From positions 2,291,501 through 2,355,500 of the forward strand of contig NZ_PDCM01000001.1 of NCBI RefSeq assembly GCF_008634025.1: a stretch of 64,000 nucleotides of DNA, read 5' to 3'. This stretch comes from Streptomyces albofaciens JCM 4342 (GTDB taxonomy: Bacteria; Actinomycetota; Actinomycetes; Streptomycetales; Streptomycetaceae). The notes beneath the pieces were generated by a model that saw nothing but the letters and a program-made list of their open reading frames with translations, searched no databases and had not been told where the DNA came from. The translations under genes and the position numbers were made by a program. Shown in pieces: positions 45,029-53,438 of this stretch; position 1 is the stretch's first letter, and each line of letters opens with the position of its first letter.

Positions 45029-47122
45029 ATGGGCAGCAACGGCAAGACGCCGATCAGACCGGCCAGGATTCTCACGGCGCTCGCCACGGCGTTCGTCACC
45101 GCTCTGCCGCTGGCGGTGATGAGCACCCCCGCCGCGCAGGCGGCACCGGCCGCCGCCGACGTGGTGCCCCGCATCGACCTGCGGGTGCTCGTGGTCACCG
45201 ACGGCGGCGACACCACCGACGCCATCACCAGCGAACTGCGCAGCCAGGGCATCCCGTACACGACCGTCGACCTGACGGCCGCCGGGCGCCCGGTGATCGA
45301 CGCGGCGTTCCTCAGCGACACCGTGGACGGCCGGCCGCGCGCCAAGTTCCAGGGCGTGGTGCTGCCGAACGACAACCCCTTCGGCAGCGCCTCCTCCCCG
45401 GAGCTGGCGGCCCTGAAGGCGTACGAGACCACGTACAAGATCCCGCAGGTGGACGCCTACACCTACGCGCGGCCCGACGTCGGCCTGCGCACGCCCGACG
45501 AGGGCGGGTACGCCGGGGTGCTGGACGGCTTCGCCAGCCGCACCACCGAAGCGGGCAAGGCCGGACCCTTCGGCTACCTCAAGGGCGCGGTGCCCTTCGA
45601 GGACGCGGACCCGAAGGTCTCCGAGTCGTACGGCTACATCGCCCAGCCGGTCGCGAACCCGCCCGCGGGCGCCACGTTCACGACGTACCTGGACGCGGCG
45701 GTGCCGGGCGGCTCCGCGCGCGGCTCACTGATCGGCGAGTACGCCCGCGACGGCCGCCGGGAGCTGGTCGTCACCTTCGCGCAGAATCGTTACCAGCAGC
45801 AGTTCCGCCTCCTCGCCCGGGGCATCGTGGACTGGCTGACGCAGGGCGTCCACCTGGGCCAGAGCCGCAACTACTTCTCCGTACAGGTCGACGACGTCTT
45901 CGCGCCGGACTCCCGCTGGGACACCAAGAACAACTGCACCCCCGGGGACTTCGACTGCCCGCCGGGCGTGCCGGACACCGCGCAGATCCGGATGACCGAG
46001 GCGGACGCCGCGTACGCCGCCCAGTGGCAGCGTGAGCGTGGCTACCAGCTCGACATGGTCTACAACGCGGGCTCCGGCGAGGAGTGGAAGGCGGAGCACG
46101 GCGGCGTGGACCGGCTGGCCGACCGGCTGCTGGCCGACAAGGCCGCCTACCGCTGGGTCAACCACACCTACACCCACCCCTTCCTCGGCTGTGTGCAGGA
46201 CACCTCGACCGTGCCCTGGCGCTGCGCCAAGGACTGGTTCGGCGCGACCCGGTGGGTGAGCCGCAGCGAGATCACCGCGGAGATCGAGAAGAACCACGCC
46301 TGGGGTGTGGCCAAGGGCCTGGACGTGGACGCCTCGGAGCTGGTCACCGGCGAGCACTCCGGTCTGAAGTCGACGCCGCAGCAGCCGCAGGACAACCCCA
46401 ACCTCGCCCCGGCGCTCACCGCCACCGGCGTCAAGTGGCTCGCCAGCGACAACTCGCGGGAATCCGCGCAGCGGCAGGCCGGCCCGGCGCTGACGGTGCC
46501 GCGCTACCCGATGAACGTGTTCTACAACGCGGCGACGGCGGCCGAGGAGACCGACGAGTACAACTGGATCTACACCAGCAAGGCCGACGGCGGCAGCGGG
46601 ATCTGCGAGACCGACCCCAACTCCACCTGCCTGCCCGCGCCCTTGCCGACCTCCACCGGCTACGCCTCGTACATCGTCCCGCTGGAGGCGCGCACCGCTC
46701 TCGGGCATGCTCTGGCCAACGATCCGCGCCCGCACTACATCCACCAGTCGAACCTCGCCGAGGACCGGATCGCCTATCCGGTTCTGGACAAAGTTCTGGC
46801 CGACTATCGCGGCTTCTTCGCCGACGACACGCCGGTCGTCAACCAGCGCCACCGCGACATCGGGCGTGAGATGCAGCAGCGAGCGGCCTGGCAGAAGGCC
46901 CTGGACGCCGGTTCGGTGACGGCGTACAGAATTGGCGACACTGTCACCATCACGTCGCCGGCCGGGGTGGCGGCTGCGGCTACGATGCCCGACGGAACCA
47001 GAACACAACTCCCGAATGGGACCGCGGATTTCGGCACTCGCTATGCCGGACGGGTATCGGAGTGGGCCACAGCACAGTCGCCCGGAGCGGCCATCACGCT
47101 CAAGCTTCCGACGACCGCCTGA
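45029..47122 (+). CDS. Secreted Agd3/PelA-like polysaccharide deacetylase (CBM87-CE18 architecture)
   Basis: 697 residues from ATG at 45029. A Sec signal peptide ends near AAQA (38). Residues about 45-280 form a beta-rich domain (LRVLVVTDGGDTTDAI start) in the place of the CBM87 module of fungal Agd3. The NodB-like catalytic domain follows, with metal/catalytic acids D288-D289 in YFSVQVDDVFAPD and the metal-binding pair H379/H383 in WVNHTYTHPF. A C-terminal beta domain ends the protein. Expected to remove acetyl groups from an extracellular GalNAc/GlcNAc polymer. Several Cys pairs fit a secreted protein. First gene of the exopolysaccharide locus. Confidence 0.78.
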   Translation: MGSNGKTPIRPARILTALATAFVTALPLAVMSTPAAQAAPAAADVVPRIDLRVLVVTDGGDTTDAITSELRSQGIPYTTVDLTAAGRPVIDAAFLSDTVDGRPRAKFQGVVLPNDNPFGSASSPELAALKAYETTYKIPQVDAYTYARPDVGLRTPDEGGYAGVLDGFASRTTEAGKAGPFGYLKGAVPFEDADPKVSESYGYIAQPVANPPAGATFTTYLDAAVPGGSARGSLIGEYARDGRRELVVTFAQNRYQQQFRLLARGIVDWLTQGVHLGQSRNYFSVQVDDVFAPDSRWDTKNNCTPGDFDCPPGVPDTAQIRMTEADAAYAAQWQRERGYQLDMVYNAGSGEEWKAEHGGVDRLADRLLADKAAYRWVNHTYTHPFLGCVQDTSTVPWRCAKDWFGATRWVSRSEITAEIEKNHAWGVAKGLDVDASELVTGEHSGLKSTPQQPQDNPNLAPALTATGVKWLASDNSRESAQRQAGPALTVPRYPMNVFYNAATAAEETDEYNWIYTSKADGGSGICETDPNSTCLPAPLPTSTGYASYIVPLEARTALGHALANDPRPHYIHQSNLAEDRIAYPVLDKVLADYRGFFADDTPVVNQRHRDIGREMQQRAAWQKALDAGSVTAYRIGDTVTITSPAGVAAAATMPDGTRTQLPNGTADFGTRYAGRVSEWATAQSPGAAITLKLPTTA

Positions 47123-47690
47123 CGCGTCCCCGGCACCGCCCGGCCCGCCTGCCGGGTCCGGCGGGCCGGGACCGGGCGGCCGGCCCGTCGTGTACCCGCA
47201 CCGCCGTTGCCGCCGTCCCCGACCGAGCCCTGCCCGCCCGCCCGCAGCACCACCCCGTGACGGCGCACCACGGCCACGCGCCCACCCCCGCAGCGCAGCC
47301 CGCGCGCGGCCGTACCCGCAGCACCGCACCACCACGCACCCGAACCACCGCACCACCTCGCACCGACGACACCGCACAGCTCCCGTCGCACAGACTCATC
47401 GCGCCCGCACCGACGCACCGGTGCAGCAGGGCGCACCCGTCTTCAGGCACCGGTACGGACGCGCGGGTACGGACGCCTCCGCTCCGGTGCCCGGCGGGCG
47501 TGCCCGCACACCGGCACCGGTCCACAGCACCGGCGTGCCCGCGTACGTCCCCGCAGTCCGCGCCCGCACGCCGCACCAGGCCGGCACGGCCGCCGGCCGC
47601 ACCACCGCGCCCGTACGGTGCCCGCAGCACCCGCGCCCGCGCGCCCCACACCGCTCCACCCAGCACCTATGTTCCCGGGGGGGATTTGCC
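47123..47690. other. 568-bp gap, C-rich low-complexity DNA between deacetylase and glycosyltransferase genes
   Basis: Apart from a hairpin at 47141-47168 this stretch is dominated by CACC/GCAC runs, with strong C-over-G bias on the + strand. Open frames exist on both strands but their translations are Thr/Ala/Pro/His- or Gly/Arg/Ala/Val-rich with no structure, so I call no gene. It may carry the promoter of the downstream four genes. Confidence 0.5.
47141..47168. terminator. Hairpin after the deacetylase gene
   Basis: Arms CGGCCCGCC (47141-47149) and GGCGGGCCG (47160-47168), 18 bp after the stop codon. Confidence 0.6.
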
Positions 47691-49271
47691 ATGAACGCAA
47701 CCCTGTACGAGGTCGGCAGCCGAAGTCCGCAGCCGGACGACGCGCCACAGCCCGGCCAGCATGTCACCATGCTGACCGAGGGCACCTATCCGCACGTCCA
47801 CGGTGGCGTCTCCACCTGGTGCGACCAGCTCGTACGGGGCATGCCCGAGGTCCGCTTCAACGTCATCGCGCTCACCGGCAGCGGCCGGGAACCGGTGACC
47901 TGGGACCTGCCCCCGAACGTCTACGCGCAGTCCTCGGTGCCGATGTGGGGCCCGCCGCCGGGCCGCCGCACCGCCGGGCTCCGGGGCCGCGAGCGCCGTC
48001 GCTTCGTCGACACCTACGAGCGCTTCCTGCTCTCCATGCTCGACCCGCAGTCCTGCACCGACTTCGGCACCGAGCTGTACGCCCTCGCCGCGCTCGCCCG
48101 CGAAGGGCGGCTCAGCGCCGCGCTGCGCACCGAGACCGCGCTGCGCTCCCTGATGTGGATCTGGACCCTGCCGCACGTCGCCACGCGCGCCGCCGAACCC
48201 ACCGTCCACGACGCGCTGACCGCCACCGACCTGCTGGAACACGCGCTGCGCCCGCTGGCCGTACGGATACCGGAGGACAGCGTCGCGCACGCGGTCAGCA
48301 ACGGGCTGGCCTGCCTGCCCGCGCTCGTGGCCAAGGAGTTCGACGAGGTGCCGTTCCTGCTCACCGAGCACGGCATCTACCTGCGGGAACGTTACCTCGG
48401 CTATCGCCGCGACGCCCAGCGCTGGCCCGTCAAGGCCCTGATGCTCGGCTTCTACCGGCAGCTGACGATCGAGAGCTATCGGGCCGCCGACCTGATCACC
48501 CCGTGCAACAAGTACAACACCCGCTGGGAGGAGCGCGGCGGCACCCCGCCCGAGAAGATACGGACCGTCTACAACGGCGTCGACGTGCAGCTCTTCCCGC
48601 ACGCCGAACAGGAGCCGGACGAGCCGACGCTGAGCTGGGCCGGGCGCATCGACCCGATCAAGGACCTGGAGACCCTCATCCGCGCCTACGCGCTGTGCCG
48701 CGCCGAGGTCCCCAACCTGCGGCTGCGGCTGTTCGGCGGGGTGCCGGCCGGCGGCGAGGCGTACAAGACCCGGTGCGAGAAGCTGGCCGCCTCGCTCGGC
48801 GTGACCGACGGGCTCAGCTGGGAGGGGCGCATCGACGACGTGGCCCGCGCCTACGCCGCCGGCAGCATCGTCATGCTCTCCAGCATCTCCGAGGGCTTCC
48901 CGTTCAGCCTGATAGAGGCCATGTCCTGCGGCCGTTCGACGGTGTCGACCGATGTCGGCGGGGTGCGCGAGGCGGTGGGCGACACCGGGCTCGTGGTCCC
49001 GCCCCGGGAACCGGAGGCGATGGCCAAGGCCACCCTCGAACTCCTCAAGGGCGGCTGGGAGAAGCGCGCCGAACTCGGCAGCCGGGCCCGGCAGCGGGTG
49101 ATCGACCAGTTCACGCTGCGCCGCTCGGTCGACGGCTTCCGCACCATCTACCGGGAACTCGACGGCGCCGACCGGCAGGCGCAGGAGGCGCCGGAATCCC
49201 GGGAGGAGTGGACCCTCCAGCTGCGCGGCCCGTGGCGCGCCCCGCTCGCCGCTGACGGGGGCGGCTGGTGA
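47691..49271 (+). CDS. pelF: PelF-type GT4 glycosyltransferase
   Basis: 526 residues from ATG at 47691 after GGGGGGGA. The N-terminal DUF3492-type start (MLTEGTYPHVHGGVSTWCDQ) is the hallmark of PelF, the UDP-GalNAc/GlcNAc-using polymerase of the Pel system. The GT4 C-domain has TVYNGVDVQLFP, SWAGRIDPIKDLETLIRA and the E-x7-E motif region SEGFPFSLIEAMSCG. Cytoplasmic, acting with a membrane partner. The following membrane-protein gene starts in its stop codon (GTGA), so the pair is translationally coupled. Confidence 0.85.
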   Translation: MNATLYEVGSRSPQPDDAPQPGQHVTMLTEGTYPHVHGGVSTWCDQLVRGMPEVRFNVIALTGSGREPVTWDLPPNVYAQSSVPMWGPPPGRRTAGLRGRERRRFVDTYERFLLSMLDPQSCTDFGTELYALAALAREGRLSAALRTETALRSLMWIWTLPHVATRAAEPTVHDALTATDLLEHALRPLAVRIPEDSVAHAVSNGLACLPALVAKEFDEVPFLLTEHGIYLRERYLGYRRDAQRWPVKALMLGFYRQLTIESYRAADLITPCNKYNTRWEERGGTPPEKIRTVYNGVDVQLFPHAEQEPDEPTLSWAGRIDPIKDLETLIRAYALCRAEVPNLRLRLFGGVPAGGEAYKTRCEKLAASLGVTDGLSWEGRIDDVARAYAAGSIVMLSSISEGFPFSLIEAMSCGRSTVSTDVGGVREAVGDTGLVVPPREPEAMAKATLELLKGGWEKRAELGSRARQRVIDQFTLRRSVDGFRTIYRELDGADRQAQEAPESREEWTLQLRGPWRAPLAADGGGW

Positions 49272-50731
49272 GCGGTCCGCTGTGGCTCGTACCGGGGGAG
49301 GGCAAGGACCGTACGGACGACCTGCCGGACGTGCCCCGTCCGCAGCGACCGCACTGGGCCGCGCCCGACCCGGTCGACGAACTCGCCGGCCGCATGGGCG
49401 ATCTGATCGCCGCCGCCGTCCACCCCGACGAGATCGCCGCGATCATCGAGTCCGACGGCATGAGCGACGACCAGATCAAGCTCACCTACGGGCGCGAGAA
49501 CTCCTTCGCCCTCGCCGAGGAACTGTACGAGCGCGTTCCGCGCCGCTACCCGGAACCGGACCGCGCGCTCACCGACCCCTGGCGGGTCAGCCTGCTCGGC
49601 TGCCTGCTGCGCGCCCTGGTCTTCGCCCTGCCCGGCCTCGCCTACGTCGTCGGCTCCCACCTGCTGTCCGGGCCGCCGGACTCCCGCGGGCTGCCCGCCG
49701 GCACCCTTCCGCTGCTGGCGGGCGCCCTGGCCGGCTGGGTGTGGAACCAGGCGCTCGCCCACCGCGCGTACTCCTGGCTGGGGCTGGGCGAACGGTGGCC
49801 CGCCGCCCGCTCGCTGGCCGTCGGCGCGCCGCTGGGCGCGCTGTTCGGGGCGGGCGTCGCCTGGGCGGTCGGTGCCGCCGACGCGGACGCCCCCGGCGCG
49901 GTGGCCTTCGCCGCCGGCCAGGCGGTCTACCTCGGCGCCGCGACCACCCTGCTCGTCTTCGGCCGGGAGCGGTGGCTGCTGTGCGCGCTGGCCCCGGTCG
50001 GACTCGGCGCCGCGCTGATGGCGGTGTACGTACCGCCCGACGCCGTACGGGAAGGGCTGCTCGTGCTGTCGCTCGGCGCCGCCCTCGCGCTGGCCGCCGT
50101 CACCGTGTGGCGCTGCCGCCGCGAGCCCCGGCACGACGGGCCCGCGCCGCGCGCGGTGGCCTCCGTGCCGTACGGGCTGTTCGGTCTGGCCATCGGCGTC
50201 CTGGTGCTGCACACGGCGCTCGGCGACGTCCTGCGGTACGGGGCGCACGCCGAGGTCGCGGCGCCCGCGGCGGTGGCCCTCACGCTCAGCATGGGCCCGG
50301 CCGAATGGCTGCTGTACCGCTACCGCAGCCGGGCCGTGGCCGGGCTGCGCGCCAGTACCACCTTCGCCGCGTTCTGGCGCGCCACCTCCGGCGCGCTGGC
50401 CCGCTGCCTGGCCTGCTACCTCGTGGTGCTCGCGCTGCTCGGCGGCGTCGGGAGCCTGGTGTGGCGGCAGGGGCCGCCGATGGACTGGGCGCACGCGCTG
50501 GGGCTGCTGTGCCTGGGCACGGTGCTGTGGACCGCGCTGCTCCTCCAGGCGTTCGGGGCGGTGCCGGTCGCGGCGGCGGTGTGCGGCCTGGCCGCGATCG
50601 CGCAAACGGTCCTCCTGCTGGCCGGCCCGCTGTCCCCGGCCGTGGCCCAGCTGATCGTCTGCGGGGCGGCCGCGCTCGTTCTGGGCGGGCTGGTCTCGGT
50701 GCTGCTGGGGCGGGCCACGGCGCATCGCTGA
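49268..50731 (+). CDS. Polytopic membrane protein coupled to the PelF-like enzyme
   Basis: 487 residues. A cytoplasmic N-terminal region of about 100 residues (DDLPDVPRPQRPHWAAPDPVDELAGRMGD ... VPRRYPEP) is followed by roughly 11-12 hydrophobic helices. PelF needs a membrane transporter (PelG, a 12-helix MATE-like protein), and this gene sits in that position, but I do not see a clear PelG signature. It may be a divergent functional equivalent that exports the polymer or holds the glycosyltransferase at the membrane. Confidence 0.65.
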   Translation: MSGPLWLVPGEGKDRTDDLPDVPRPQRPHWAAPDPVDELAGRMGDLIAAAVHPDEIAAIIESDGMSDDQIKLTYGRENSFALAEELYERVPRRYPEPDRALTDPWRVSLLGCLLRALVFALPGLAYVVGSHLLSGPPDSRGLPAGTLPLLAGALAGWVWNQALAHRAYSWLGLGERWPAARSLAVGAPLGALFGAGVAWAVGAADADAPGAVAFAAGQAVYLGAATTLLVFGRERWLLCALAPVGLGAALMAVYVPPDAVREGLLVLSLGAALALAAVTVWRCRREPRHDGPAPRAVASVPYGLFGLAIGVLVLHTALGDVLRYGAHAEVAAPAAVALTLSMGPAEWLLYRYRSRAVAGLRASTTFAAFWRATSGALARCLACYLVVLALLGGVGSLVWRQGPPMDWAHALGLLCLGTVLWTALLLQAFGAVPVAAAVCGLAAIAQTVLLLAGPLSPAVAQLIVCGAAALVLGGLVSVLLGRATAHR

Positions 50732-50754
50732 GGGGGCGGCGGCCGGTCGACGCT

Positions 50755-50811
50755 CGTACGCCTGCACGTCAGGTCCAGTGCCGGTTCCCCCGTACGCCTG
50801 CACGTCAGGTC
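50755..50811 (+). repeat. 21-bp direct repeat, two copies 36 bp apart
   Basis: Exact copies at 50755-50775 and 50791-50811 (core TACGCCTGCACGTCAGGTC), with similar flanks, so the true unit is about 36 bp. It lies just after the membrane protein gene. Confidence 0.85.
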
Positions 50812-50962
50812 GGTGCCGGGTCCCCGCACCGTGGCCCGACGGGCGGGCGTCCCCGGTCCGGGCCCCGCTCTTGGCCGGTAACCGGGGTACCCGGTCCGCG
50901 TGCCGTGGCCGGTACTCGTATCCTCAGCATCTCGTCCCGTTCCCGACAGGAGCCCACGAACC

Positions 50963-51658
50963 ATGACCCGGCCGTCCTCGCGACAGCCCCGTCCGGCCTC
51001 CCGGCAGCTGCTGGTCCCCCTCTACGAGCACCCGGCCGAACGCCCGGACGCCTGGCGGCGGCTGATCGCGGCGGCGCCCGACCTCTACGGCGTGGTGCTC
51101 AACCCGGCCAGCGGCCCCGGCACCGCACCCGACCCGCACTTCGCCGAGGTCGCCGGGCGGTTACGGGAGGCGGGCGTACGCGTCCTCGGCTACACGGACA
51201 CCGACTACGGGCGCCGCCCGCACGCGGCCGTCGCTCAGGACCTGTTGCGGCACCGCGACTGGTACGGCGCCGACGGCGCGTTCTTCGACCAGGCCGCCGC
51301 CGACGCCGGTCTCCTCGCCCACTACAGCCGTCTGACGGTCGCCGCGCGCGCCGCCGGGGCCGGCACCGTCGTCCTCAACCACGGCCTCCACCCGCACCCC
51401 CGCTATCTCGACTTCGCCGACCTCCTGGTCACCTTCGAGAACAGCTGGGCGGCGTACGAGAACGCCGAGATCCCGGAGTGGACCGCCCACCACCCGCCCG
51501 AACGGTTCTGCCACCTCATCCACGGCCTCCCCGAGACCTGCGCGGAGGCCGCCGCCGAGCTGGCCCGGCAGCGCGGGGCCGCCGTGCACTGCGCCGTCCC
51601 CGGCACCGCGCCGCACCCCTGGGACGCCCTTCCCCCCTTCCTGGAGATCCCCCGATGA
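50963..51658 (+). CDS. Spherulin-4-like (GH135-type) protein without signal peptide
   Basis: 231 residues from ATG at 50963, with AGGAG 10 bases upstream. QLLVPLYEHPAERPDAWRRLI, VVLNPASGPG, VLGYTDTDYGRR, DWYGADGAFFDQAAAD and LNHGLHPHPRYLDFADLLVTFENSW are the landmarks of the spherulation-specific family 4 (PF12138), a TIM-barrel family whose fungal member Sph3 is the founding GH135 hydrolase for galactosaminogalactan. The acidic residues near FFDQ and FENSW are the probable active site. The N-terminus has no export signal, so it would act inside the cell unless otherwise exported. It overlaps the next gene (ATGA). Confidence 0.82.
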   Translation: MTRPSSRQPRPASRQLLVPLYEHPAERPDAWRRLIAAAPDLYGVVLNPASGPGTAPDPHFAEVAGRLREAGVRVLGYTDTDYGRRPHAAVAQDLLRHRDWYGADGAFFDQAAADAGLLAHYSRLTVAARAAGAGTVVLNHGLHPHPRYLDFADLLVTFENSWAAYENAEIPEWTAHHPPERFCHLIHGLPETCAEAAAELARQRGAAVHCAVPGTAPHPWDALPPFLEIPR

Positions 51659-52524
51659 CGTCCCCGCGCCTCCGCAAGAGACTGCTCCTCCTCTTCGGCC
51701 CGCTCCTGCTGGTCGCCACCGCCTGCTCCCAGATACCGTCCGGCCCGGACGGCAAGCCCAGTCACAGCGCGAGCCCCGGGGGCGGTACTCCGAGCAGCCC
51801 CGGCGGCGGTACGGGCAAGCCCCGACCCGTCTGGCACCCCGAACCCGGCATCGCCTGGCAGTGGCAGCTCACCGGCAAGCTCGACCTGTCCGTCGACGCG
51901 CCCGTCTACGACATCGACGGCTTCAAGAACGACGCCTCCACCGTCGCCGACCTCCACAAGCGCGGCCGCAAGGCCATCTGCTACATCAGCGTCGGCGCCC
52001 ACGAGGACTTCCGCCCGGACGCCCGTCGGTTCCCCAAGGACGTCATCGGCGAGGAGAACGGCTGGGAGGGCGAGCGCTGGCTCGACATCCGCCGCCTGGA
52101 CGTGCTGCGCCCGCTGATGGCGAAGCGCTTCGACATGTGCCGCGACAAGGGCTTCGACGCGGTCGAACCGGACAACGTGGACGGCTACAAGAACGACACC
52201 GGCTTCGACCTGACGGCCGACGACCAGCTCGCCTTCAACCGCATGATCGCCAAGCTGGCCCACGACCGCGGCCTGTCCGTCGGCCTCAAGAACGACCTCG
52301 ACCAGATCCCCCAGCTCGTCGGCGACTTCGACTTCGCCGTCAACGAACAGTGCGCCCAGTACGACGAGTGCGCCAAGATGACCCCCTTCATCAAGGCCGA
52401 CAAGGCCGTCTTCCACGTCGAATACGAACTCCAGGCCTCCCGCTTCTGCCGCAACTCCAAGAGCCTGGGGCTGAGCTCCATGCAGAAGCGTCTGCACTTG
52501 GATGCTTGGCGGGAGACCTGCTGA
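51655..52524 (+). CDS. GH114-family endo-alpha-1,4-galactosaminidase-like lipoprotein
   Basis: 289 residues. Signal peptide with a lipobox-like ATAC (Cys 24), then a Ser/Gly/Pro linker to about residue 57. The catalytic TIM barrel (PVYDIDGFKNDASTVADLHKRG, AICYISVGAHEDFRPD, GFDAVEPDNVDGY, LSVGLKNDLDQIPQLVGDFDFAVNEQC) is the GH114 (DUF297) pattern, with Glu in AVEPD and Asp in DIDGF as likely catalytic residues. Ega3 of Aspergillus and related enzymes cut alpha-1,4-galactosamine polymers. Predicted to be anchored on the outer face, trimming the polymer made by the locus. Confidence 0.87.
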   Translation: MTSPRLRKRLLLLFGPLLLVATACSQIPSGPDGKPSHSASPGGGTPSSPGGGTGKPRPVWHPEPGIAWQWQLTGKLDLSVDAPVYDIDGFKNDASTVADLHKRGRKAICYISVGAHEDFRPDARRFPKDVIGEENGWEGERWLDIRRLDVLRPLMAKRFDMCRDKGFDAVEPDNVDGYKNDTGFDLTADDQLAFNRMIAKLAHDRGLSVGLKNDLDQIPQLVGDFDFAVNEQCAQYDECAKMTPFIKADKAVFHVEYELQASRFCRNSKSLGLSSMQKRLHLDAWRETC

Positions 52525-52548
52525 GACCGGGGGAGGAGCGCGGGCGGC

Positions 52549-53361
52549 TCACCCCACCGCCGACACCACCACCGCAACCACCCCCGTCACCTCCGCGATC
52601 GCGCCGAAGACGTCGCCGGTGATGCCGCCGAAGCGGTGGCGGCAGCGGCGCAGGGTGGCTTCTCCCGCGGCTAGGGCGAGGAGGACGGCGAGGGCTGCGT
52701 GGAGGGCTCCGTACATGTCCTGGAGGGCGCCGGTGGCCGCGGCGAGAGCGGTCACCGCCGCTCCCGCCGTCACCGCCCAGCGCAGCGGTACGGTGCCGGC
52801 CACCGCCGCCCCCAGGCCCTCGGGGCGGGCCGCCGGGACGCCGGTGCGGGCGGTGAGGGTGAGGGCGCAGCGGGCGGTGACGGCGGCGAGGGTGGCGGCT
52901 GCCGCGCCGTGGGTCCAGCTCTGTTCGTAGAGGCGGGACAGGGCGGCCACCTGTGCGAGCAGGGTGAACAGCAGCGTGATGACGCCGAACGGGCCGATGT
53001 CGGACTGCTTCATGATGCGCAGCGCGTCCTCGGCGGGCTTGCCGCTGCCCAGGCCGTCGGCGGTGTCGGCGAGTCCGTCCAGGTGCAGGCCGCGGGTGAG
53101 GGCGGCGGGGACGGCGGCCGTGGCGACGGCGGCGAGGAGGGGGCCGCTGCCGAGGAGGAGGAGAAGGGCGCCGAGGGCTGCCGAGGCCAGGCCGATCACG
53201 AGGCCCGCCACCGGCGCGCACAGCATGCCGCCGCGCGCCGCCGCCCGGTCCCAGCGGCGCAGCCGTACCGGCAGCACGGTCAGCGTGCCGAAGGCGAAAC
53301 GCATGGCGTCCCCGAGGGTGGGGGAAGGCGGGGGGCCGGAGGAGGCGGCGGCGTCGTTCAC
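52549..53361 (-). CDS. cobS: Adenosylcobinamide-GDP ribazoletransferase (cobalamin synthase)
   Basis: 270 residues from GTG at 53361. The CobS signature GLHLDGLADTADGLGSGKPAEDALRIMKQSDIGPFGV, with the acidic Mg-binding DGLADTADG, sits between about six membrane helices. It joins adenosylcobinamide-GDP with alpha-ribazole(-phosphate) at the membrane in the last steps of cobalamin assembly. Convergent with the GH114 gene by 24 bp. CobT and CobU genes are 3.5-7 kb away on the same strand. Confidence 0.93.
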   Translation of the reverse strand: MNDAAASSGPPPSPTLGDAMRFAFGTLTVLPVRLRRWDRAAARGGMLCAPVAGLVIGLASAALGALLLLLGSGPLLAAVATAAVPAALTRGLHLDGLADTADGLGSGKPAEDALRIMKQSDIGPFGVITLLFTLLAQVAALSRLYEQSWTHGAAAATLAAVTARCALTLTARTGVPAARPEGLGAAVAGTVPLRWAVTAGAAVTALAAATGALQDMYGALHAALAVLLALAAGEATLRRCRHRFGGITGDVFGAIAEVTGVVAVVVSAVG

Positions 53362-53438
53362 CGCGGCAGGCTAACCCGGCTGTCGCGGACCGTACGGCGT
53401 AAATTGCCCCTATACGCGACAAATGGGGAGTGCGTGGC

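Noticed and set aside
47123..47690. tRNA or other structured RNA gene in the locus spacer
   Set aside because: No cloverleaf-compatible arms or T-loop (GTTCGA-type) found.
47062..47694. Several 100-200 codon frames in the 47.1-47.7 kb spacer
   Set aside because: Translations are Pro/Thr/Ala/His- or Gly/Arg/Val/Cys-rich with no ordered pattern, and no ribosome binding site; treated as non-coding low-complexity DNA.
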